A model generated the notes under the pieces. The model worked only from the letters and a program-made list of their open reading frames with translations, had not been told where the DNA came from and ran no database searches. This document shows positions 26,177-33,696 of a stretch of DNA of 63,707 bases, in pieces (the first letter of the stretch is position 1; every line of letters starts with the position of its first letter). The stretch comes from Rhodovastum atsumiense (GTDB lineage Bacteria > Pseudomonadota > Alphaproteobacteria > Acetobacterales > Acetobacteraceae): contig JAMFSE010000039.1 of NCBI GenBank assembly GCA_026225115.1, forward strand, positions 1 through 63,707. The letters run 5' to 3'. Made by a program: the position numbers and the translations under genes.

Positions 26177-27568
26177 ATGACTGTATGGACCCCGGATCTC
26201 AGCAGATCCCAGAAACCGCGATATCTTGCCATCGCCGATGCCATCGCCCGCGACATTGCCAGCGGCAATCTGTCCCCCGGCGACCGGCTGCCGGCGCAGC
26301 GCGGCTTGGCGGTCCGCATCAATGTGGATTTCACCACCGTCGCCCGCGGCTATGTGGAGGCGCAAAAGCGCGGGCTGGTGGATTCGACCGTCGGCCGTGG
26401 CACCTTCGTTACCGCCCGCGCCACGCCGGCTAAAGCAGCGCCTTTGCGGGCCATGCGCAGGCCGACCCCCGTCGATCTCTCCATGAACCTGCCGCCGGAA
26501 CCCGATGATCCGGAATTGCTGGAGCGCATGCGGGCCGGGCTTGCCGAAGTGGGGCAGGATATTGCGGCACTGCTGCGCTACCAGGGGTTTGGCGGCTCGC
26601 CAGAGGCCAAGGATGCCGCCTCCAGCTGGCTCGGCCGCCGCGCGCTGGTGCCCTCGCAGGAGCGGCTGTTCATTACGCCGGGCGCGCATCCGGCGCTGCT
26701 CGCCATCTTCGGCGTGCTGGCGAAAGCCGGCGACATCATCCTGTCCGAAACAATCACCTATCCGGGCGCACGCTCGATCGCGGCACAGATCGGCGTGCAA
26801 CTCGTCGGTCTGAAAATGGATGGCGACGGGCTGGATCCGGACGCGCTGGCAGATGCCTGCGTCCGCCTCAACCCAAAGGCCCTCTACCTGAATCCGACGT
26901 TGCAAAACCCGACCACGATCACAATCTCCCCACCGCGCCGGATGGCGATTGCGGAGGTGGCGCGCCGCTTCAAATTGCCAATCGTCGAGGATGACGCTTA
27001 CGGCTTCATTCCGGTCCACGGCCCCGCCCCCTTCGCCGCTTTGGTGCCAGAGCTCACCTGGCATGTCGCGGGCCTGGCCAAATGTTTCGGCGCCGGCCTG
27101 CGCACCGCTTATGTGGTGACCCCAAATTCCAAATCCGGCTGGCCGTTTTCCGCCGCCATGCGCGCCGCCACCGTCATGGCCTCGCCGCTGACCGTCGCAC
27201 TCGCCACCCGCTGGATCGAGGACGGCACCGGGGATTCCATCCTGCGCTTCATCCGTGCCGAGGCCGCGGCGCGGCAGCTTATGGCGGCTGAAATCCTGCC
27301 GCCGGGAATGTTCAAATCCGATCCGCTCAGCTTCAATCTATGGATGAAGCTGCCCGCCCCCTGGACGCGCTCCGCCTTCATCGGCCATATGCGCTCCATG
27401 GGCATCGGCGTCGTCGCATCGGATGCTTTCACCGTCGGCATCAACCCGCCGGAAGCGGTCCGTATCTGCCTCGGCGGCCCGACCAAGCGGCCGGAACTGC
27501 GCAACGCATTGGAATTCATGGCCCATGCATTGGTGGAATCTCCAGCCCTGGCCTCAAGTTATTTATAG
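26177..27568 (+). CDS. MocR/GntR-type regulator with aminotransferase-like domain
   Basis: 463 residues: an N-terminal GntR winged helix (about 12-80; LSPGDRLPAQRGLAVRINVD, VGRGTFVT) fused to a fold-type I PLP domain. The PLP-binding lysine region reads GLAKCFGAGLRTAYVV, and YLNPTLQNPTTITI is the usual aminotransferase segment. MocR proteins typically control a divergent neighbour and sense PLP with an amino compound, so this is the likely regulator of the Nit1C cluster. The start is the ATG at 26177. Its 3' end overlaps the convergent acyltransferase gene by 53 nt. Confidence 0.9.
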   Translation: MTVWTPDLSRSQKPRYLAIADAIARDIASGNLSPGDRLPAQRGLAVRINVDFTTVARGYVEAQKRGLVDSTVGRGTFVTARATPAKAAPLRAMRRPTPVDLSMNLPPEPDDPELLERMRAGLAEVGQDIAALLRYQGFGGSPEAKDAASSWLGRRALVPSQERLFITPGAHPALLAIFGVLAKAGDIILSETITYPGARSIAAQIGVQLVGLKMDGDGLDPDALADACVRLNPKALYLNPTLQNPTTITISPPRRMAIAEVARRFKLPIVEDDAYGFIPVHGPAPFAALVPELTWHVAGLAKCFGAGLRTAYVVTPNSKSGWPFSAAMRAATVMASPLTVALATRWIEDGTGDSILRFIRAEAAARQLMAAEILPPGMFKSDPLSFNLWMKLPAPWTRSAFIGHMRSMGIGVVASDAFTVGINPPEAVRICLGGPTKRPELRNALEFMAHALVESPALASSYL

Positions 27569-28703
27569 AAGGAACGATTTCGCCAACCCGGCCTGGGCGC
27601 CGCGGTTTTAACGCCATCAACCGGCGCTCGATCAGATGCCAGGACGCAAAAGCCAGCAGCAGCGTCGGCGGCAGGCTGAACGCGAATGTGCGAACCGGGT
27701 GATGCGCCGTGCCGAATAATTGCACGACCGATTGCTGAATGGGAAAGCCAAACAGATAGGTGCCGTAGGAGAGATCGCCGATGCGATCGACAAATGAAAA
27801 CCGCGCCGGCCGGGCTCGCGCGAATGCAATCACCGCATAGGGCAACGCCAGATAAAGCGCCAATTCCTGAAACATCGGGATCGGCGGCGCAAGCAACGCG
27901 GCGGCGCCCAGAACCATCGCCATCTGCATCCCCGGCCGTATCCGGTCGCCAAGGCTCCGCAGGCTGGCGCCGATCAGAAAATACGGCATGACATCGAGCG
28001 CCGAACGCAGGCTGGTGCCGAAGACAACAGCCCCTACGGACAGACTGCCGCCACCCCGCAATTCGTAAAGGCTGGCACCGCAAAGCAGCAACGTCGCGCA
28101 ACCCAGCCGAACGGCCGCACCGGTGGTCCGCAACGCCAGCACAGGCAGCACGACATACATCGAAAACTCGACGGGCAGGCTCCATAGCGAGCCGTTCACT
28201 GCGCCCGGATAGATGTTCCGGCAAAAAATGCCGGGCAGGTTGTAGACCGGGTAGAGATAAATATTTGTGAAGTACCGGCTAAGCGCAGGATCTCGGAAAT
28301 AGCCGGAAACCGGCAATTCCGACAAAACCGGCCCCAGAACCAGCGCCGAAAGGACCACCACAAAAACCAAAGCCGGAAAGATGCGCAGCAGCCGCCTGGC
28401 AAAATACCGCAGCGGATTGGGGTCGGAAAGCCAGCTTTCGGTGATCAGATAACCGCTCAAAACGAAAAACACCTTGACCGAAAGCGACTGCACCGAATTC
28501 CCCAGCACGGCCACGTCCGGCGCGCCACTGAGCGGAAAACAATGACCGTACACAACAATAACCGCGGCCAGCAGCCGGATCGCGCCGAAATTATCGCCCG
28601 TCCTCGCCGCTCCGACCGCCGTCTGGTTGACCAACGCATACCCCCGCCGGGACCGGTGAAACTCGTTACGGCAATAGAACGCTGCTTTTCCAGGCCGCGT
28701 CAA
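27516..28703 (-). CDS. Acyltransferase 3 family membrane protein
   Basis: 395 residues with about ten membrane segments. GAIRLLAAVIVVYGHCFPLSG near residue 40 is the R-x10-H signature of the family, and VFFVLSGYLITESW follows. A NGSLWSLPVEFSMYVVLP segment near residue 160 is typical of OafA-like enzymes. Probably O-acetylates a cell-surface glycan or lipid; acceptor unknown. The start is uncertain in the first 25 residues, which look atypical. Its 3' end overlaps the end of the MocR gene by 53 nt on the other strand. Confidence 0.83.
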   Translation of the reverse strand: MTRPGKAAFYCRNEFHRSRRGYALVNQTAVGAARTGDNFGAIRLLAAVIVVYGHCFPLSGAPDVAVLGNSVQSLSVKVFFVLSGYLITESWLSDPNPLRYFARRLLRIFPALVFVVVLSALVLGPVLSELPVSGYFRDPALSRYFTNIYLYPVYNLPGIFCRNIYPGAVNGSLWSLPVEFSMYVVLPVLALRTTGAAVRLGCATLLLCGASLYELRGGGSLSVGAVVFGTSLRSALDVMPYFLIGASLRSLGDRIRPGMQMAMVLGAAALLAPPIPMFQELALYLALPYAVIAFARARPARFSFVDRIGDLSYGTYLFGFPIQQSVVQLFGTAHHPVRTFAFSLPPTLLLAFASWHLIERRLMALKPRRPGRVGEIVPSINNLRPGLEIPPMHGP

Positions 28704-28851
28704 TTGAGCGCCGCCGCGTGCCGTTTTGCCAGACTATGGATTGGGAGCCACTGAGCGCCTATATCTCACCCTAACGAACCACCTTTCGGTGCCGGGATCG
28801 GGTCGAAACGCGCCCCCAGCCTCGGCAACCGATCTTTATAGCAGGCTTAAT

Positions 28852-29757
28852 ATGGCAAGTCCGGAGTCCACGAGTTCACTGCGCGCCACGCTGGGGCATC
28901 TCAAGCTGGTCGCCAGCGGCGGGTCCTCAACCAGGGTCGACAGCCAGGTGCTGGCCGACGTCCTGTGGCTGCGCCTGCGGCAGGAAGCCAAGGAAGCGTT
29001 GGCGGCAACCCCAATGCTGGCGCCGCTTTTCGTCGAATCCATCCTCAACCGCCGCACCTTCGAGGCCGCGATCTTTCACCGGATCGCGTCGCGCCTGAAG
29101 AACGACATCGTCGGCATCGGCGTCATCGTCGACGCCTTCTACCGCGCCGCCGAGGCCGAACCCGGGCTGATCGGGGCGCTCCGCGCCGACATCGCCGCGG
29201 TGGTGGAGCGCGACCCGGCCACCGAACGCTTCATCGAACCCTTCCTGTATTTTAAAGGCTTCCATGCCCTGCAGACGCACCGCCTCGCGCATTGGCTCTG
29301 GGTCGGCGGCGAGCGGGATTTCGCCCTCTACCTGCAAAGCCGGTCCTCAGACGTGTTCCAGACCGACATCCACCCCGCCGCCATCGTCGGCAAAGGCGTG
29401 TTCATCGACCACGCAACCGGGCTGGTAGTGGGCGAGACCGCCGTCATCGAAGACGACGTCACCCTGCTGCAGGATGTCACCTTGGGCGGCACCGGCAAAA
29501 ATGCCGGCGACCGCCACCCGAAGGTCCGCAAAGGCGTGATCATCGGCGCCGGCGCCAAAATCCTCGGCAATGTGGAAATCGGCGCCAACGCCCGCATCGC
29601 CGCCGGCGCCGTCGTCCTCGCCTCGGTACCGCCCAACGCCACCGTCGCCGGCGTGCCGGCGCGCATCCTCAAAGTGGCGGAAGCCGCCGAGGTCGCCAAG
29701 GAATTCGAATATATCCCTGGACATTCGCTGACGGATTCTTTTGATTTTTCTATTTAA
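28852..29757 (+). CDS. cysE: Serine O-acetyltransferase
   Basis: Makes O-acetylserine from serine and acetyl-CoA for cysteine synthesis. The N-terminal helical domain is followed by FYFKGFHALQTHRLAHWLW-like sequence and a left-handed beta-helix of hexapeptide repeats (IVGKGVFIDHATGLVVGETA, LQDVTLGGTGK, KVRKGVIIGAGAKILGNVEI) with the catalytic HPAAIVG and DH residues. I chose the ATG at 28852 (301 residues); the frame from 28726 adds an unlikely N-terminus. The C-terminal tail is longer than in E. coli. It lies near metY, suggesting a sulfur amino-acid neighbourhood. Confidence 0.93.
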   Translation: MASPESTSSLRATLGHLKLVASGGSSTRVDSQVLADVLWLRLRQEAKEALAATPMLAPLFVESILNRRTFEAAIFHRIASRLKNDIVGIGVIVDAFYRAAEAEPGLIGALRADIAAVVERDPATERFIEPFLYFKGFHALQTHRLAHWLWVGGERDFALYLQSRSSDVFQTDIHPAAIVGKGVFIDHATGLVVGETAVIEDDVTLLQDVTLGGTGKNAGDRHPKVRKGVIIGAGAKILGNVEIGANARIAAGAVVLASVPPNATVAGVPARILKVAEAAEVAKEFEYIPGHSLTDSFDFSI

Positions 29758-29879
29758 GCGGTCGCTTTTGAAAAAAGCTCCGCAAAAACTTTTGCTATTC
29801 TAGAGCCGGGATTTTCTAACGCCACTGGCCCAAATTAATAAAAGTCTTTTTGGTTCTTTTTCTTCAGAAAAAGAACTGC
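29758..29879. repeat. Two-hairpin dispersed intergenic element, copy E3
   Basis: Between convergent cysE and the PLP decarboxylase gene. The left hairpin is short (GCTTTT 29764-29769 against AAAAGC 29773-29778). The right hairpin is strong: arms 29853-29863 and 29866-29876 are perfectly complementary over 11 bp with loop TC. The inner copy of AAAAGTCTTTTTGGTTCTT is shared with the other copies. Probably works as a bidirectional terminator. Confidence 0.75.
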
Positions 29880-31283
29880 TTAGCCTTCTAACCTTGCCTG
29901 CTCCAGCGCTTCTACTACCTTGGCGATGTCATCTTCCGATGTTTCGCCATGGGTGATGCAGGCGCGGATGACTTTGGTGTTTTCAAAATCCGCGACCGAC
30001 ACCCAGGCCGTGCCCGAGCGCAGGATTTGCGCGACGATTTGCGGCACGGGTTTTGAGCCGGGCGGCGGTAGCAGGCAGGTAACGGCGAGCGACTCCCGGC
30101 CGTTGGCGATGGTCCAGCCGCACGCGGCCAGCGCGTCGTTCAATTGCGCGATCATCCGGAAACTATGTTCGACATGCGCGCCGTGCCCGGCCCAGCCGGC
30201 GGCGGCCAGCGACAGGAACAGCCGCAGGCCGAGGAAGCGCCGCGACCACTGCAGGGTCGTCACATAGGGGTCGAGCCCCAGCACATGCGAGGGCATGAAG
30301 CTGGTGGCGACGTTGAAGGCGTCCGACAGCACCTGCGCATGCGGGGTGAGGAACATGCCGCAGCCCATGGTGGTCGCGAACCATTTATGTGCGTCGATGG
30401 TGATGGAATCCGCCGCCTCCATCCCGGCCAGCATCGGGCGCCGCCGGTCGGAGGCAATGGCGCCGCCGCCCCAGGCGGCATCGGCGTGAAACCAGAGGTT
30501 CTCCTGCCGCGCGATTTCGGCGCAGGCGGCCAGCGGGTCGATCATCCCGGCATTGGTGGTGCCGGCGGTCGCCACCAGCAGAAAGGGCACATCGCCCGCC
30601 TGCCGGTCGGCGGCGATGGCGGCTTTGAGCGCCTGCATGCACATGCGGCCGGTCCCGTCGGTCGGCACCAGCCGGGCGGCTTGCCGGCCGAGCCCCGACT
30701 GATGCGCGATTTTTATCCAGGCGAGATGACTGTCCTGCGAGATGTAGAAGACCGGCTGGCCGCTGAAGGCGCGGCTGCCGATGGCGGCAAAATCCGGCGC
30801 CGCCCGGGTTGCCGCGCAAATCACCGCGGTTGCATTCGCCTCGGAGCCGCCGGAAGTGAAATGCCCGGCCGCCTGCGGGCCCAGCCCGGCTTTTTTGCCG
30901 ACTTCCCGAATGACATAGGCTTCCAGCGCCACCGCCGCCGGCGAGGTTGCCGTGGAGGCAAGCTGCGGGTTGAAGACCGCGGCGATCCGGTCGGCGCATT
31001 GCGAGGGAAAACTGGGACCCGGGTTGAACAGGCCGAGATATCGCGGGTGATTGAGATGTACCAGCCCGGTTTCCAGCCGGGCGATGGTCCAGCCCAGCAC
31101 GTCTTCGAGTGCGCGGGGTTCATGAAAATCGAAACCGGCGAGCTCAGCTTTGAAATGATCGAGGTTAATCGTCGGTGTCACCGGACCCCTCGCCACCCGC
31201 CGGTCCACATCCGCCAGCAGCGCGGTCAGTTTTTCCTCCTGCAGCGCGCGCCCCTCACGGTTCGGGAACAGCACGGGATTCAC
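29880..31283 (-). CDS. PLP-dependent group II amino-acid decarboxylase
   Basis: Pyridoxal-phosphate decarboxylase of the glutamate/aromatic/diaminobutyrate decarboxylase class. The PLP lysine is in SITIDAHKWFATTMGCGMF; HADAAWGGGA holds the Asp that contacts the pyridine nitrogen; GHFTSGGSEANATAV is the phosphate-binding part. Substrate cannot be named. The frame extends upstream to 31382 but overlaps metY; I prefer the GTG at 31283 (467 residues), 7 nt after the metY stop, with a TTG at 31298 as alternative. Likely co-transcribed with metY. Confidence 0.85.
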   Translation of the reverse strand: MNPVLFPNREGRALQEEKLTALLADVDRRVARGPVTPTINLDHFKAELAGFDFHEPRALEDVLGWTIARLETGLVHLNHPRYLGLFNPGPSFPSQCADRIAAVFNPQLASTATSPAAVALEAYVIREVGKKAGLGPQAAGHFTSGGSEANATAVICAATRAAPDFAAIGSRAFSGQPVFYISQDSHLAWIKIAHQSGLGRQAARLVPTDGTGRMCMQALKAAIAADRQAGDVPFLLVATAGTTNAGMIDPLAACAEIARQENLWFHADAAWGGGAIASDRRRPMLAGMEAADSITIDAHKWFATTMGCGMFLTPHAQVLSDAFNVATSFMPSHVLGLDPYVTTLQWSRRFLGLRLFLSLAAAGWAGHGAHVEHSFRMIAQLNDALAACGWTIANGRESLAVTCLLPPPGSKPVPQIVAQILRSGTAWVSVADFENTKVIRACITHGETSEDDIAKVVEALEQARLEG

Positions 31284-31290
31284 CGAAGCA

Positions 31291-32598
31291 TCAGGCAAAG
31301 GCTTCGATTTTTCCGCTGCTCGGCGTGGGCAGCTCGCCCAACGCCTGGTCGAGATCGGCGATGATATCGTCGATATGCTCAATGCCGATGGACAGCCGGA
31401 TCATGTCCGGCGTCACCCCCGCCTGCAATTGTTCGGCCGCGGTCATCTGCCGGTGGGTGGTGGAGGCCGGGTGGCAGGCGAGCGACTTGGCATCGCCCAG
31501 ATTGACGAGACGCTTGATCAGACCGAGCGCATTATAAAACTGCTTGCCGTGCGCTTCACCGCCTGCTGCGCCAAAGGCGAGCAATGAACAGGCCTGGCCG
31601 CCCAGATATTTCTGCGCCAGCGCATAATAGGGGCTCTCCGGAAAGCCGGCATAGTTGATCCAGGATACCCGCGGATCGTTGCGGAGAAACTCGGCCACCT
31701 TGCGGGCATTTTCAACATGCCGCTCGACCCGCAGCGCCACGGTCTCAATGCCCTGGAGGAGGAGAAACGCGCTGAGCGGCGAAAGTGCGGCTCCGGTGGT
31801 CCGCAGCGAGAAATTCCGGCAGCGCTCGACATAGGCGGTCGGGCCGAAATGCTCCGCGAAGATCAGTCCATGATAGGAGGCATCCGGCTGGTTCAGCACT
31901 GGGAAACGGGCGGCATGCCGGCGCCAATCGAACCGGCCGCTATCGACAATGGCGCCGCCAAGCGTGGTACCGTGCCCGCCCATGAATTTGGTCAGGGAAT
32001 GCACGACGATATCGGCGCCGAACTCGAACGGCCGCAGCAGCACCGGCGAGGCGACGGTGTTGTCCACCATCAGCGGCACGCCATGCGCATGCGCCGCATT
32101 GGCCAGCAGTTCGAGGTCGCAAATATTGCCCGCGGGATTGCCGACACTCTCACAGAACACCGCGATTGTGTTTGCGTCGATCAGCTTTTCGACCTCGGCC
32201 GCGTCATCGCCGGCGGCAAAGCGCACGGTAACGCCCAGGCGCGGCAGAACATGGCTGAACAATGTGTGCGTCGTTCCGTAGAGCTGGGAGACCGAGACGA
32301 TGTTCCGGCCGACATCGGACAACGCGAGGATGGCGTTGTGCAAAGCCGCCTGGCCGGAGCCCAGGCACAACGCCCCTGCCCCGCCTTCCATCTGCGCGAC
32401 CCGGCGCTCCAGCACCGCCACGGTCGGGTTGCTGATGCGGCTATACCGGAAGCCCTCGGCCTCCAGATTGAACAGAGCGGCCGCGTGCTCGGCGCTATCG
32501 AATTCGTAAGCGACGGATTGATAGATCGGTACGGCGACGGCGCGCGTCGCAGGATCGCCGTCATAGCCGCCATGCACCGCGAGGGTTTCAGTTCGCAT
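31291..32598 (-). CDS. metY: O-acetylhomoserine sulfhydrylase-type enzyme
   Basis: PLP enzyme of the Cys/Met metabolism family that forms homocysteine from O-acetylhomoserine and sulfide. 435 residues, the usual length for MetY rather than the shorter MetB/MetZ. Lys204 in VVHSLTKFMGGHGTTLGG is the PLP Schiff-base lysine; RYSRISNPTV and ALCLGSGQAALHNAI are family segments. It begins with ATG after GTTAGGA. No SAM-responsive riboswitch is recognisable upstream; a short tandem repeat lies there instead. The next gene downstream is a decarboxylase 7 nt away. Confidence 0.92.
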   Translation of the reverse strand: MRTETLAVHGGYDGDPATRAVAVPIYQSVAYEFDSAEHAAALFNLEAEGFRYSRISNPTVAVLERRVAQMEGGAGALCLGSGQAALHNAILALSDVGRNIVSVSQLYGTTHTLFSHVLPRLGVTVRFAAGDDAAEVEKLIDANTIAVFCESVGNPAGNICDLELLANAAHAHGVPLMVDNTVASPVLLRPFEFGADIVVHSLTKFMGGHGTTLGGAIVDSGRFDWRRHAARFPVLNQPDASYHGLIFAEHFGPTAYVERCRNFSLRTTGAALSPLSAFLLLQGIETVALRVERHVENARKVAEFLRNDPRVSWINYAGFPESPYYALAQKYLGGQACSLLAFGAAGGEAHGKQFYNALGLIKRLVNLGDAKSLACHPASTTHRQMTAAEQLQAGVTPDMIRLSIGIEHIDDIIADLDQALGELPTPSSGKIEAFA

Positions 32599-33006
32599 TC
32601 CTAACGAAATCCTGTTCTATACGAGCGCGCCAAGGCTGGCCCAAGGCTGGCCCAAGGCTGGCCCAAGGCTGGCCCCGTGCGTGACGAGAGCGGCGGGATT
32701 TATCACGAAATGGCGAGAAATACCATTCTCTAATTTTTGAGACAGTTCGTCTTAAATCAGCATGGCAGCCGCGCAGATTAAATTCCAATTATGTGTTAAT
32801 TTTATATATCTTTTGACGCTCGATTGAGTTATTAAGATTAACGACACTGCTTATGGCGTTTCCCTGGGATTTTTTGGGAAATCCGCTAGACTAATCAAAA
32901 ATTGGTTTACTTTATGACATCAAAACGGCCCCCATCACCTTCAAGATGGTTTATTTTTAAGATTATCCTCGTAAATTTACTTAATTCAAGCTTGCAAGGA
33001 AAGAAA
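32599..33006. promoter_or_regulatory. AT-rich divergent region upstream of metY and the diiron oxygenase-like gene
   Basis: 408 bp without a gene. The metY-side part holds a four-unit 11-bp tandem repeat (32630-32673). Further right is AT-rich DNA, with a possible -35 TTGACG at 32813-32818 followed at 17 nt by a weak GATTAA. TTTCCC (32859-32864) and GGGAAA (32876-32881) form a small dyad. AAGGAAAG just before 33007 is a good ribosome binding site. No riboswitch fold was recognised. Confidence 0.45.
32630..32673. repeat. Four perfect tandem copies of an 11-bp unit upstream of metY
   Basis: CCAAGGCTGGC is repeated four times without mismatch, ending 32673, about 32-75 nt upstream of the metY start. 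Each unit is itself partly palindromic (CCAAGGCTGG), so alternative stems can form. The 11-bp period is close to one DNA turn. Copy number may vary between strains. Confidence 0.85.
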
Positions 33007-33696
33007 ATGTCGACCCTCTTGGCCTTTGAACCGACCGCTGACCAGGCGATTATTTCTGAAATCTGCCACCTTAACTGGCAGGATCTCAGCGAGTGCGAGA
33101 TGACCGCGGTGGCGTGGGCTTATTATTATTTTTCAATACAGTTCCGCCAGAACCTTCAACTTGCCTGTGAGTATTTCGCGGACGATGCCAACATGGACCG
33201 CCTCAAAAATGAGGAATGCGACACCGATAATCTATCGCCCTATCCCGGCATTGCCCAACCCGGTGAGCGCATGAACCACGACACATTCATGCAGCGCGCT
33301 TTGCGGCTCTCCCCGGTCAGCGACGCCGACCGCCGGCGCTTCGAATTTGCCGGCAAAAACTACGGTCGCGCGATCATGTCGATCCGTCCGAAAGCCCGCG
33401 CATTGAGCATTGGCAGCTACGAGCGCGGCGGGCTGGAACGCCTGTTCCGGGCCATCCTGACGGCGCCCGATTACGACAACGCAACCCTGGAAGGCTTCCG
33501 ATATTTCATGGAGGCGCATATTCGCTTCGACAGCGATCCGCTCGAAGGCCATGGCGCATTGAGCCGGCAGATGACCCCGGATGAAAGCGTTTTGCCGCTA
33601 TGGGAAGCCTTCAAAAACCTGCTGCTCGACTGCGCGCCCAATTTGCTGCGCACGCCCGCCGCCGCGCAGCATGCCGCCATCGAGGCGGTATCATAA
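33007..33696 (+). CDS. Heme-oxygenase-like diiron oxidase/oxygenase (HDO) family protein
   Basis: 229 residues from the ATG at 33007, which has AAGGAAAG upstream; a longer frame from 32902 is unlikely. The ligand pattern of heme-oxygenase-like diiron proteins is visible: Glu69 or Glu70 (KNEECDTD), His91 (RMNHDTFM), Glu139 (GSYERGGLERL), then H171-x3-D175 and His182 (EAHIRFDSDPLEGHGALS). Known members cleave or oxidise small molecules (UndA on fatty acids, SznF on arginine, CADD on a tyrosine). The substrate here is unknown. The 3' end overlaps the next gene, an acyl-CoA synthetase, by 97 nt, hinting at a fatty-acid substrate. Confidence 0.75.
   Translation: MSTLLAFEPTADQAIISEICHLNWQDLSECEMTAVAWAYYYFSIQFRQNLQLACEYFADDANMDRLKNEECDTDNLSPYPGIAQPGERMNHDTFMQRALRLSPVSDADRRRFEFAGKNYGRAIMSIRPKARALSIGSYERGGLERLFRAILTAPDYDNATLEGFRYFMEAHIRFDSDPLEGHGALSRQMTPDESVLPLWEAFKNLLLDCAPNLLRTPAAAQHAAIEAVS

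Noticed and set aside
30144-31364. 406-codon plus-strand frame opposite the PLP decarboxylase
   Set aside because: Shadow frame; the minus-strand product has clear PLP motifs.
32599-32760. SAM-II riboswitch before metY
   Set aside because: Expected in some alphaproteobacteria, but neither the conserved loops nor the pseudoknot pattern could be found on the minus strand.
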